This document shows positions 44,364 to 52,767 of a DNA stretch of 64,000 nucleotides, piece after piece; position 1 is the first letter of the stretch, and each line of letters begins with the position of its first letter. The translations under genes and the position numbers were made by a program. Source of the stretch: Oscillospiraceae bacterium (GTDB lineage Bacteria; Bacillota; Clostridia; Oscillospirales; Oscillospiraceae); the NCBI GenBank assembly GCA_020025275.1, contig JAHHSI010000010.1, positions 7,446 through 71,445 on the forward strand, written 5' to 3'. The notes under the pieces were generated by a model. That model made no database searches. It saw nothing but the letters and a program-made list of their open reading frames with translations, and had not been told where the DNA came from.

Positions 44364-45782
44364 ATGAACCTGAAAAAAGGACAAGAAGTCGAGGCTAAGG
44401 CCGAAGAGAAAGAGTTTCCAAGTGGACTCGTTATTATTTGCGCACTGATTCTGCTGGCAGCTGTCCTGACGTACATCATCCCCGGCGGTGAGTACATCAG
44501 ACAGGAAGTCAACGGCAAGATGGTCGTTGATCCCAATTCCTTTTCTTATGTGAAAAGCCATCCCGCTGGCCTGATGGACATCTTTACCGCTGTTCCTCAG
44601 GGCTTCATTTCCACCGGCTGGATCTGCTTCTCCATCCTGATCATCGGCGGTTCCTTCAGCGTGATCAGCAACACCGGCGCTATCCAGGCTGGTCTGAACA
44701 GCATGCTGAAGAAGACCAAGGGCCGTGACGTGTACGCCATCCCTGTCATCGTTCTGCTGTTCTCCATCGTTCCCACTCTGATGGGTTCTCTGGAGTCCTA
44801 CCTGGCTTTCGTTCCCCTGGGCATCATGGTCGCTCGTTCCATGGGTCTGGACGCAGTCGTCGGTGTGGCCATCACCGTATGTGCCGGCGGCGCTGGTCTG
44901 GCCAGTGGTATCACCAACCCCTTCAACTACGGCGTTGCTCAGGGTCTGGTTGGTCTGCCCGCCTTCTCCGCTATGTGGATCCGCGTGCTGGCCTTCATCG
45001 GCTTCAACGCTTCCGTGTCCTTCTGGACTGTTAAGTACGCTCTGAACGTTAAGCGTGATATGCGCAACAGCTGGTGCTACGATGTTGAGATGCGTGCCAG
45101 CGCTGAAGAAGTGGTGATGCCTGAGTTCACCCTCAAGCACAAGCTGGTTCTGCTGGAAGTTGTCATCGGTATGGGCTACGTGATCTACGGCGCTCTGACC
45201 GGCGGTAATGACTTCATCAAGACCGGTATCCCCGCTGTCTTCCTGATGATGCTGTTTGTCACCGGCCTGATCATGCGTTACTCCATGAACGAGCTGTTCC
45301 GTCAGTTCGGTAAGGGCGCTGCCGGCGTTGTCAGCGGCGTTCTGGTTGTTGGTTTCGCAAAGGCTATCGCTATCATCCTGGATAACTCCGGCACCATCGA
45401 CACCATCATCCACGCTACGGTTCAGATGCTGAACGGCGCTTCCGGTGTCATCACCTCCGAGCTGATGTACCTGATCGGCCACATCGGTAACTTCTTCATC
45501 ATTTCCGACTCCGGTCTGGCAACCGTGCTGATCCCCATCCTGTCCCCCGTTGGCCAGATGGCTGGTATCACGCAGCAGGTCGTGGTTCACGCCGCAATCC
45601 TGGGTGGCGCTCTGGGCAACATGATCATGCCTACCTCCCCCCTGACTTCCGGTGCAATCGCTATTGCTGAGATCGACTATCGTATCTACCTGAAGTTTGT
45701 TATCCGTATCTTCCTGACCAACAGCGTTTGGTCCGCTATCCTGGTTGCGATCGCTACCATGGTGAACGTCGGACCCTTCTAA
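44364..45782 (+). CDS. YfcC-family (DcuC superfamily) transporter
   Basis: This 472-residue transporter has about 12 helices. Helix 1 (SGLVIICALILLAAVLTYIIPGGEYIRQ) has the YfcC signature, and VCAGGAGLASGITNPFNYGVAQGL and MPTSPLTSGAIAIAEI are the two conserved substrate hairpins. Members carry C4-dicarboxylates, amino acids or peptide-like acids. It sits between a methyltransferase and an M20 amidohydrolase, so it probably imports the substrate of that pair. Codon use (many GCT, GGT, GTT) suggests high expression. It starts at ATG 44364 with taggagag upstream. Confidence 0.9.
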   Translation: MNLKKGQEVEAKAEEKEFPSGLVIICALILLAAVLTYIIPGGEYIRQEVNGKMVVDPNSFSYVKSHPAGLMDIFTAVPQGFISTGWICFSILIIGGSFSVISNTGAIQAGLNSMLKKTKGRDVYAIPVIVLLFSIVPTLMGSLESYLAFVPLGIMVARSMGLDAVVGVAITVCAGGAGLASGITNPFNYGVAQGLVGLPAFSAMWIRVLAFIGFNASVSFWTVKYALNVKRDMRNSWCYDVEMRASAEEVVMPEFTLKHKLVLLEVVIGMGYVIYGALTGGNDFIKTGIPAVFLMMLFVTGLIMRYSMNELFRQFGKGAAGVVSGVLVVGFAKAIAIILDNSGTIDTIIHATVQMLNGASGVITSELMYLIGHIGNFFIISDSGLATVLIPILSPVGQMAGITQQVVVHAAILGGALGNMIMPTSPLTSGAIAIAEIDYRIYLKFVIRIFLTNSVWSAILVAIATMVNVGPF

Positions 45783-45819
45783 TCAACAATTTTTCCGGGA
45801 CTGGAGTGAGTAATTTACA

Positions 45820-47013
45820 ATGAACTCTTACTTGAAGCGGGCCACAGAGCTCAAAGAGACAATGCTGCAAGACAGACGTTATATCCATGCAAATGCGGAG
45901 CGCGGCATGGTTCTGCCCGTGACCTCTGCCTACGTCAGAAACAGACTGGAGCAGATGGGATATGAAGTCACTGGCTTGGACGAGTCCGGACTCACCGTTA
46001 CGGCGGGAGATCCCAACGCCGAGCACGTGATCCTGCTCCGTGCTGACATGGATGCGCTGCCCATGAAAGAGGAGAGCGGTTTGGAGTTTGCCTCCAAGAC
46101 CGACAGTGCGCATTGCTGCGGCCATGATCTTCACACCACGATGCTGTTGGCGGCAGCGCAGATCATCAAGGAGCATGAGGCCGAGCTGAAGGGTGCAGTG
46201 AAGTTCCTCTTCCAGCCTGGTGAGGAAGTTGGACGTGGCGCTGCGGCCATGGTGAAGGCCGGGGTTCTGGAGAATCCCAAGCCCACAGCCGTCATGGCGA
46301 TGCACGTCAACGCAAAGAGTCCTTTCCTGCAGCTGAACTACGGTAAGGGATGTACCTTCTGCTCCGATGATACGATGAACATCCGCATCATCGGCCGCGG
46401 TGGCCACGGTGCAAGACCTCATGAGACCGTAGATCCCATCAAGGTGGCCTGCCACGTATACATGGCGCTGCAGAGTATCAAAGCAAATACCATCAGCCCC
46501 TTGGAGCCTGTGATCCTGACGATCACAGGTATCCATGGCGGCGGTGAGGGCCACAACATCATTCCCGATGAGGTCGAACTCAAGGGAACCGTTCGTGCCT
46601 ACAACAGCGCAGCCAGAGCCGATCTGCTGGAGCAGATCGAGACAAAGGCCAAGATGGTTGCCGCTGCCTTCGGGGCAGAGGCAGAGGTCGTGTTCAACGG
46701 CACCTGCGCTCCTCTGGTTTGCTCCCCTGCGTTCACCGATGAAATTCTGGAATGCGCAGCGGAAGTGATGGGCCAGGAGCGCATCGCAGCCACCAGCGAG
46801 GTGAAGATGGGCGCAGAGGACTTCTCTGCCATCACCGAGCTCTATCCCGACACCAGCGCCTATCTCTTTATCGGCGCCGGTCCGGACGAGCAGACCGCCT
46901 ATCCTTACGGCCAGCACAACACCAAGGTGGTCTTCAACGAGGACGTGATGCCTTACGGTGCCGCAGTCATGGCAGCAAGCGCCATGGGCTGGCTGGAGAA
47001 AAAGGCACGATAA
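45820..47013 (+). CDS. M20D-family metallopeptidase/amidohydrolase (N-acyl amino acid hydrolase-like)
   Basis: This 397-residue enzyme has the M20 metal site: RADMDALPM (about 74-82), CGHDLHTT (about 101-108) and PGEEVGRGA (about 132-140). The dimerisation-domain motif IIGRGGHGARPHETVDP follows, with the last ligand region near the C-terminus (KMGAEDFS). It resembles hippurate/IAA-amino acid hydrolases and AbgB-type amidases that split N-acyl or N-aryl amino acids. It is third in the operon. It ends upstream of a strong hairpin (47095-47134) that lacks a T run. Confidence 0.92.
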   Translation: MNSYLKRATELKETMLQDRRYIHANAERGMVLPVTSAYVRNRLEQMGYEVTGLDESGLTVTAGDPNAEHVILLRADMDALPMKEESGLEFASKTDSAHCCGHDLHTTMLLAAAQIIKEHEAELKGAVKFLFQPGEEVGRGAAAMVKAGVLENPKPTAVMAMHVNAKSPFLQLNYGKGCTFCSDDTMNIRIIGRGGHGARPHETVDPIKVACHVYMALQSIKANTISPLEPVILTITGIHGGGEGHNIIPDEVELKGTVRAYNSAARADLLEQIETKAKMVAAAFGAEAEVVFNGTCAPLVCSPAFTDEILECAAEVMGQERIAATSEVKMGAEDFSAITELYPDTSAYLFIGAGPDEQTAYPYGQHNTKVVFNEDVMPYGAAVMAASAMGWLEKKAR

Positions 47014-47094
47014 AGCCGGAGGAAATCGACGGCTGTCATAGGACAAAGAAACGATGCGCCCGAAGGGGCATCGAAAAGTCTGATCCTGTATCTA

Positions 47095-47134
47095 CGAAGC
47101 TGTAGGACGTCAGTGTTTCACCGACGCCCTACAG
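47095..47134 (+). terminator. Hairpin at the 3' end of the M20 operon
   Basis: AAGCTGTAGGACGTC pairs with GACG-CCCTACAGCT. No T run follows, so it may be an RNA-stabilising 3' end rather than a terminator. Confidence 0.45.
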
Positions 47135-47330
47135 CTATCGGTACGGTATGGAAAAATGAGCCACTCATTTTGATGAACAAAAAAGAAGAAAAGGCACTGT
47201 TTTTACAGTGTCTTTGACCATGTGAGAAGTGTGCTGTCCATGGTGCCCGGCCGGCTGAAGGATCTGTGCCACGGCGCAGGAGAGCGGCGGCCATGGGACA
47301 ATCACGATAGGAAACAGAGTGTATCGAGTA
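47135..47330. other. Intergenic stretch with a small T-rich hairpin
   Basis: GGCACTGTTTTTACAGTGTCTTT at about 47193-47215 may be a weak terminator. No gene is supported; the 91-codon frame at 47222-47497 overlaps the desulfidase promoter and start. Confidence 0.4.
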
Positions 47331-47377
47331 TTGTTCACACAATTCGACTTGTGAACAAGTCAATCAACGCTTATAAT
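47331..47377 (+). promoter_or_regulatory. Promoter and operator of the L-cysteine desulfidase gene
   Basis: TTGTGA (47349-47354), a 17-base spacer and TATAAT (47372-47377). A perfect inverted repeat TTGTTCACA (47331-47339) and TGTGAACAA (47350-47358) covers the -35 box. Confidence 0.7.
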
Positions 47378-47459
47378 AATGGCATAACCTGCCTGTTTCA
47401 ACAAACTTACGTCATGGTTCAATCGTACAGACGAAAAGAATGCTTAGGAGACGATAAAT

Positions 47460-48737
47460 ATGGAAAAGACCAACGCAAAGTATCAACAGTATGTTAAGAC
47501 TCTGGAAGTAGAGCTGATGGCTGCTATGGGCTGCACCGAGCCCATCGCAATTTCTTTTGCCGCAGCTAAGGCAAGAGAAGTGCTGGGTAAGATGCCGGAG
47601 CGCGTTGTTGTTGAGGCCAGCGGCAACCTGATCAAGAACGTCAAGAGCGTGATCGTGCCCAACACCGATGGTATGAAGGGCATCGAGGCCGCTGCTGCTG
47701 TCGGTATTGTTGCCGGTAAGGCCGAGAAGAAGCTGGAGGTCATCAGCGAGGTTACCGACGAGCAGAAAGCCGAGACCAAGAAGTTCCTGGAGGAGAAGGA
47801 GATCACCGTGCAGGTGGCGAAGTCCAACATCGTGTTCGACCTGATCGTCAGCGTGTACGCCGGTGAGGATTCCGCTGTGGTCCGCATTGTTGATGAGCAC
47901 ACCAACATTGTTATGATCGAGAAGAACGGCGAGCGTCTGGTGGACGTCCCCGTGGCCGATCCCGTGGCTGAGGAGCCCAAGCAGGATGCCATGACCGTCG
48001 AGGAGATCCTGGACTTCGCTAAGACCTGCGATATTGACGATGTCCGCGCTGTGATCAAGCGCCAGATGGAGTATAATGCTGCCATCGCTGATGAGGGCCT
48101 GAAGAACAGCTGGGGCGCCAACGTGGGCCGTGTGATCATGGACAGCAACAACGGTGAGGATGTCCGCATCCGTGCCAAGGCTCGTGCTGCTGCCGGTTCC
48201 GATGCCCGTATGAGCGGCTGCGAGATGCCCGTTGTCATCAACTCCGGCAGCGGCAACCAGGGTATCACCATCGCTGTGCCCATCATGGAGTACGCAAAGG
48301 AGCTGAACTCCACCGAGGAAGATCTGTATCGTGCCCTGATCCTGGCAAACCTGCTGGGTCTGCACCAGAAGGCCGGTATCGGCCGTCTGTCCGCTTACTG
48401 CGGTGCTGTCAGCGCCGGATGTGCCGCCGGTGCCGGTATTGCTTACCTGATGCACGAGAGCGACTGGGTCATCATGCACACCATCGCAAACTGCCTGGCC
48501 ATCACCTCCGGTATCATCTGTGACGGTGCAAAGCCCTCCTGCGCAGCTAAGATCGCTGCTTCCATCGATGCAGCGCTGCTGGCTCTGGAGATGGCAAAGC
48601 GTGAGCAGCAGTTCAAGGGCGGCGAGGGCATTGTGAAGAAGGGTATCGAGAATACCATTCGCAGCGTTGCTCAGCTGGGTAAGGAAGGTATGCGTGAGAC
48701 CGACAAGGAGATCCTGAAGATCATGGTCGAGCGCTAA
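47460..48737 (+). CDS. cyuA: L-cysteine desulfidase (CyuA / serine dehydratase alpha-like)
   Basis: This 425-residue iron-sulfur lyase of the UPF0597/CdsB family converts L-cysteine to pyruvate, ammonia and sulfide. The N-terminal EVELMAAMGCTEPIAISFAAA (about 16-36) is diagnostic. Cysteines at SAYCGAVSAGCAAGAG and IICDGAKPSCAAKIAAS match the 4Fe-4S ligands. It starts at ATG 47460 after taggagacgataa. It has its own promoter with an operator-like dyad and a terminator. Beside the M20 operon, it suggests use of cysteine-containing conjugates or peptides (inference). Confidence 0.92.
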   Translation: MEKTNAKYQQYVKTLEVELMAAMGCTEPIAISFAAAKAREVLGKMPERVVVEASGNLIKNVKSVIVPNTDGMKGIEAAAAVGIVAGKAEKKLEVISEVTDEQKAETKKFLEEKEITVQVAKSNIVFDLIVSVYAGEDSAVVRIVDEHTNIVMIEKNGERLVDVPVADPVAEEPKQDAMTVEEILDFAKTCDIDDVRAVIKRQMEYNAAIADEGLKNSWGANVGRVIMDSNNGEDVRIRAKARAAAGSDARMSGCEMPVVINSGSGNQGITIAVPIMEYAKELNSTEEDLYRALILANLLGLHQKAGIGRLSAYCGAVSAGCAAGAGIAYLMHESDWVIMHTIANCLAITSGIICDGAKPSCAAKIAASIDAALLALEMAKREQQFKGGEGIVKKGIENTIRSVAQLGKEGMRETDKEILKIMVER

Positions 48738-48798
48738 ACGCGTTCCACTTCGGAGAGGACACGCCCTGCGGCAGCCCCTCTGTGAAATGAACTGAACA

Positions 48799-48841
48799 GC
48801 ACCCCGGTGTGGAGGCGAGCCTCTGCACCGGGGTGCGTTTC
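48799..48841 (+). terminator. Intrinsic terminator of the desulfidase gene
   Basis: GCACCCCGGTG pairs with CACCGGGGTGC, followed by GTTT. Confidence 0.75.
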
Positions 48842-48896
48842 TATGTTCGGGCAAAAGGGATGGGCGGCGCTTTTCCACATGCAGGCGGGTCAAAGT

Positions 48897-48938
48897 GAAA
48901 AACGAGGGGGCGAGACATGGTCTCGCTCCCTCGTTTTG
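48897..48938 (-). terminator. Terminator of the M24 peptidase gene
   Basis: AAAACGAGGGAGCGAGACC (minus strand) pairs with its complement across the loop and is followed by TTTTTC. Confidence 0.8.
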
Positions 48939-48984
48939 CTGTAGTCTTTGGCGACGTTTTCCACAAAGCGGTGGATAACAGCCG

Positions 48985-50058
48985 TCACTGGAGAATGATG
49001 AGCTCCTTGGTCAGGTCGTAGAGGTTCTCCGCGCCGTCCTTGGTGGCGATCACCAGATCCTCGATGCGGACGCCGCAGTAGCCGGGAACATAGATGCCGG
49101 GTTCGATGGAGAACACCATGTTCTCCTGCACAGTGAGATCGCTCTTGCTCTCTACATAGGGGAACTCATGGCCGTCCACGCCGATGCCGTGGCCCAGACG
49201 GTGGATGAACTGTTCGCCGTAGCCCTCTGCGGTGATGATGTCACGGGCGATCTTGTCCAGATCGCTGAACTTCATGCCGATGTGGATGCTCTCCAGAGCC
49301 GTCAGCTGGGCTTTGCGCACGATTTCGTAGATCTTGCGGGCCTCATCTTCCACATGGTGATAGAAGAAGGTACGGGTCATATCGGAGCGGTAGCCCTGCT
49401 TGAAGGCACCGGTGTCGATGATGATGCTGTCGCCCTCCCGGAGTACCGTGCCGTCGGGACGGTGGTGGGGCTCGGCACCCATGGGACCGAAGGAGACCAC
49501 AGGGGTGATGTTATAGCCATCGGCACCATATTTATTATAGAGACCATGCAGTTCTTCGGCCAGTTCCCGCTCTGTCACGCCGGGGCGGACCATGGTGGAA
49601 AGTTCGTGGATGACCGTTTGGTTCACACGGCAGGTCTCCCGCATCAGCTCCTTTTCCTCTTCATCCTTGAACATACGGATGTAGTCAACGAGCATATGGT
49701 CCACCACATAGTTGGCGTGCTTGCACTGCATCAGCTCGAGAAGGAAGTGGGCGTGCCACACTTTATCCACAGCAACGGTAGCGCCCTCACGGATCAGCGT
49801 GGAGAGCATGGCAACGGGGTCCTGGCTGTCACTGTACCAGAGTTTTTCCACATCGAGGGAAGCAACTTCGGAAAAGAGAGTGTTGGTGACCAGCACCGTT
49901 TGACCGCTCTTATCAACGAAGAGCACGTAGAGCCGCTCCTTGGGGTTGATCTTCTCCCCGGTCAGATAAAAGAGGGAGGAGGGGGAGCTGACGATCATCT
50001 GGTCGATGTTCTTTTCTTGCATCCGATGGATCAGGTTTTGGATACGCTGCTGTTTCAT
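48985..50058 (-). CDS. M24-family Xaa-Pro aminopeptidase/dipeptidase
   Basis: This 357-residue protein has a creatinase-like N-terminal domain (about 1-125) and a pita-bread catalytic domain. The metal ligands can be read: IIDTGAF (Asp), SDMTRTFF (Asp), HRLGHGIGVDGHE (His), SIEPGIYVPG (Glu) and VRIEDL (Glu). It releases N-terminal residues from Xaa-Pro peptides in the cytoplasm, which complements the peptide importer. It starts at ATG 50058 with gaaaggaatgcacaact upstream. Confidence 0.92.
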   Translation of the reverse strand: MKQQRIQNLIHRMQEKNIDQMIVSSPSSLFYLTGEKINPKERLYVLFVDKSGQTVLVTNTLFSEVASLDVEKLWYSDSQDPVAMLSTLIREGATVAVDKVWHAHFLLELMQCKHANYVVDHMLVDYIRMFKDEEEKELMRETCRVNQTVIHELSTMVRPGVTERELAEELHGLYNKYGADGYNITPVVSFGPMGAEPHHRPDGTVLREGDSIIIDTGAFKQGYRSDMTRTFFYHHVEDEARKIYEIVRKAQLTALESIHIGMKFSDLDKIARDIITAEGYGEQFIHRLGHGIGVDGHEFPYVESKSDLTVQENMVFSIEPGIYVPGYCGVRIEDLVIATKDGAENLYDLTKELIILQ

Positions 50059-50141
50059 AGTTGTGCATTCCTTTCATAAAAAGACGGGTAAAGGGCACCG
50101 GAGCGATGCCTTGCGGATGGGGATGCTGGGGATATCGTCTG

Positions 50142-50168
50142 AAAAAACGCCCCCCAAAGGGGGGCGTC
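50142..50168 (-). terminator. Intrinsic terminator after ybaB
   Basis: ACGCCCCCC-TTT-GGGGGGCGT on the minus strand is followed by TTTTT. Confidence 0.9.
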
Positions 50169-50178
50169 AGAGCGACCG

Positions 50179-50544
50179 TTAAAAGGGGAAACCGGGGATG
50201 TTCAGACCGCCGGTCAGGCTGCTCATGGAGCTCTCCATGGCGGCATCAGCCTGACGGAGTGCCTCATTGACGGCGGAAATCACCAGATCCTGCAGCATTT
50301 CTACGTCCTCGGCATCGACGGCCTCGGGCTTGATGACCAGAGAGGTCAGTTCTTTCTTGCCGCTGACGGTAGCCTGCACCACGCCGCCGCCCACAGACGC
50401 AGTGAAGCTGCTGCTCTCCACGTCCTCCTGTGCCTTGGCCATATCCTGCTGCATCTTCAGCAGCTTCTGCTGCATTTGCTGCTGCTGGCGCATCATATTG
50501 TTGCCGCCGCTGAAACCGCCGCGGGCGCTGTATCCTTTTGCCAT
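50179..50544 (-). CDS. ybaB: YbaB/EbfC-family nucleoid-associated protein
   Basis: This 121-residue protein has a glycine-rich start, a Gln/Met-rich helix (QQQQMQQKLLKMQQDMAKAQ, residues 19-38) and the conserved GGGVVQATVSGKKELTSLVI core. YbaB dimers bind DNA. The start follows a ribosome-binding site that overlaps the dnaX stop (12-base gap), so the two are co-transcribed. The recR gene that usually follows is absent; a terminator comes next. Confidence 0.93.
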   Translation of the reverse strand: MAKGYSARGGFSGGNNMMRQQQQMQQKLLKMQQDMAKAQEDVESSSFTASVGGGVVQATVSGKKELTSLVIKPEAVDAEDVEMLQDLVISAVNEALRQADAAMESSMSSLTGGLNIPGFPF

Positions 50545-50556
50545 TGTGTTGTCCTC

Positions 50557-52530
50557 CTACTTGATTTTGAAGTGATCCAGCATCGGGGCTGCATCAATAA
50601 TTTTGTTTAACTTATCGTGGGATGGCCGGGGAGAGTCTTCCCAAGGCGGGGCCTCCTCTGGTTCTTTCGGTTCCGGAGCCGGAGAGGGCGGTGCCGGTTC
50701 TGCCGGTACAGGGGGGGCACTGGGCATCTCCGCTTTGGATCGGGCCGGCGTGGCTCGCCGCACCGAAGCGGCGCCGCTGGCCTGTGGCCGCTTCCCCACC
50801 TTGAAAGCGATCCGCACGGGGTGTCCGGCGTGCTGGGAGGTGACCTCCTGCAAGACACTGACCACAGAGGGCTGATCCAGAGACATCTGAACAAAGTCGT
50901 TGTCACAGTATACAGTGAGACAGTCGCCCTCCAGAATACCGCCGGCCATATTCAAAAAGACACGGTGGTTTACCGGCAAACAGCCCTTGTAGTGATCCAG
51001 AAGGCGTGTCCAGACCGCCGCATCGCCGCCGGATTCCACCTGTGTCGGTGCAGAGGCCGGCTGAGGCGCAGCGGGGGGCGCACTGCGGGCAGTTTTGCGG
51101 GTGGAAGGGGCAGGCCGTGGCGCACTGCGCTGCGGTACTTCCTCCGGCGGAATGTCAAAGACTCGTTCCCGCCCGGCGGGTTCCTCCGGCAGGGGAGGTT
51201 CTTCCGGAAGCGGGGGCTCTTCGTATGGGAGCGGCGTTTCCTGCAGCGAGGGGACCTCCTGACGGGAGAGTTCTTCCCAGCGCAGGGGGCGGACTTCCGC
51301 CGGTGCGGTTGCTGCCTTAGGACGTGACGGCCGTGGGACAGGGGAAATCGGTGCGGCAGGGGCAGCAGCCGGAACCGGAACGGTGCCGCTTTGGAGAAGC
51401 TGTTCCAGATGCTCGATCCGCTGCACCAGTGCGTCCGGATCGCCGCTGAGGGCCTCGTCGCACAGCCGCAGCAGGCACAGCTCGGCCTCCGTGCGGGGGT
51501 GGTAGCTGTCCGCCAGTGCGGCGCAGCAGCTTTGCAGCGTACTTGTCAAATAGAGAAATCGGTGCATGGACTGATCACGGCCCAGTTCCGTCAGAGTTTT
51601 CAGATCATAAACGCCGGTGAGCAGGGCTGACGCGCCGGCCGGCGCCGCCTTCACCATGGTGAGATCGCGGCTGAGATCCAGAAGTTCACCCAGCAGGGCA
51701 GCTACGTCCTTGCCGCCGCGGTAGAGCTCATCAAAGAGTGCCAAGGCTTCGCCGGTATTGCGTGCAAGAAGGCAGCGCATCAGCTGTACGGTCTGCACGC
51801 TTCCGGCAAGGCCCAGTACATCCAGAACAGCAGCGCTGTCCACGTCGCCGTCAGCCGAGCGGCACTGGTCCAAAAGACTGAGGGCGTCACGCAATGCGCC
51901 GTTGGCCATGCGGGCCAGAATTTCCGCACCATCGGGGGTCAGGGGGATCCCCTCGGCACCGGCCACCTTCAAAAGCTGGGCCTCGATGTCCCGGGGCAGG
52001 ATCCGCTTGAACGTGAAGCGCTGGCAGCGAGAGAGAATGGTGGCAGGCACCTTTTGCAGCTCCGTAGTGGCGAGAATGAACACCAGATGGGCCGGAGGCT
52101 CCTCCAGAATTTTCAAGAGGGCATTGAACGCCTCACGGGTGAGCATATGGACCTCGTCGATGATGTAGACCCGTTTGCGCAGGACGGCAGGGGTATAGAT
52201 CGCCTCTTCCCGCAGGGCACGGACATAATCCACACCGCTGTTGGAGGCGGCGTCCAGCTCCGTCACATCCAGAAGCGTCCCGTCATCGATCCCCCGGCAG
52301 GCGTCGCACGCATTGCAGGGGGCGCCGTCGATGGGATGCTGACAGTTGATGGCCTTGGCCAAAATACGGGCACAGGTGGTTTTACCGGTGCCACGGGTAC
52401 CAGTGAAGAGATAGGCGTGGGCGGTGCGCCCCTCGGCTACCTGATGCTGGAGTGTGCCGGTGATGTGTGACTGGCCCACTACTTCTGAAAAAGTCTGGGG
52501 CCGCCATTTGCGATAGAGGGCTTGATACAT
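50557..52530 (-). CDS. dnaX: DNA polymerase III subunit gamma/tau
   Basis: This 657-residue clamp-loader ATPase starts with MYQALYRKWRPQTFSEVVGQ. It has Walker A TGTRGTGKTT (about 43-52), a four-cysteine zinc site (CQHPIDGAPCNACDAC), Walker B DEVHML and sensor SRCQRF. The tau-specific C-terminal half (about 380-657) is Pro/Glu-rich with a small domain near 540-600. The start at 52530 was chosen because it matches the universal N-terminus and has gaaaggag upstream; the frame open further upstream runs into the SRP RNA. Confidence 0.96.
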   Translation of the reverse strand: MYQALYRKWRPQTFSEVVGQSHITGTLQHQVAEGRTAHAYLFTGTRGTGKTTCARILAKAINCQHPIDGAPCNACDACRGIDDGTLLDVTELDAASNSGVDYVRALREEAIYTPAVLRKRVYIIDEVHMLTREAFNALLKILEEPPAHLVFILATTELQKVPATILSRCQRFTFKRILPRDIEAQLLKVAGAEGIPLTPDGAEILARMANGALRDALSLLDQCRSADGDVDSAAVLDVLGLAGSVQTVQLMRCLLARNTGEALALFDELYRGGKDVAALLGELLDLSRDLTMVKAAPAGASALLTGVYDLKTLTELGRDQSMHRFLYLTSTLQSCCAALADSYHPRTEAELCLLRLCDEALSGDPDALVQRIEHLEQLLQSGTVPVPAAAPAAPISPVPRPSRPKAATAPAEVRPLRWEELSRQEVPSLQETPLPYEEPPLPEEPPLPEEPAGRERVFDIPPEEVPQRSAPRPAPSTRKTARSAPPAAPQPASAPTQVESGGDAAVWTRLLDHYKGCLPVNHRVFLNMAGGILEGDCLTVYCDNDFVQMSLDQPSVVSVLQEVTSQHAGHPVRIAFKVGKRPQASGAASVRRATPARSKAEMPSAPPVPAEPAPPSPAPEPKEPEEAPPWEDSPRPSHDKLNKIIDAAPMLDHFKIK

Positions 52531-52562
52531 ACCTGCACGTCTCCTTTCTGCTGTTTTTGGAT

Positions 52563-52710
52563 AAAAAAACTCCTCCGCATGAAGCCACAGAGCCGGCGCC
52601 CTCACGGCACATGGATGATCCCTCTTAATGCTGCTCGGTTCCCCGCCTGACATGATTCGTGGGTATCCATTGCGTGAGACCGGCTCCGCAGCTGCATGCG
52701 GAGGATGAGT
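52563..52710 (-). ncRNA. ffs: Signal recognition particle RNA (short, 4.5S-like)
   Basis: On the minus strand the outer stem CTCATCCTCCGCATG pairs with CATGCGGAGGAG. The apical helix contains TGTCAGGCGGGGAACCGAGC followed by AGCATTAA, the conserved Ffh-binding domain with its GGAA-type tetraloop. The 3' end runs into seven T. The length, about 140 bases, implies no Alu domain, unlike Bacillus scRNA. It lies just upstream of dnaX, the usual Firmicutes position, and has its own promoter. Confidence 0.92.
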
Positions 52711-52719
52711 CGTGCAATT

Positions 52720-52748
52720 ATTTTACTACAAAATACAGCGCTTGGCAA
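52720..52748 (-). promoter_or_regulatory. Promoter of the SRP RNA
   Basis: On the minus strand, TTGCCA (52748-52743), a 17-base spacer and TAAAAT (52725-52720). The RNA starts about 10 bases on. Confidence 0.75.
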
Positions 52749-52767
52749 CAGTAAATTGCGGCTTATT

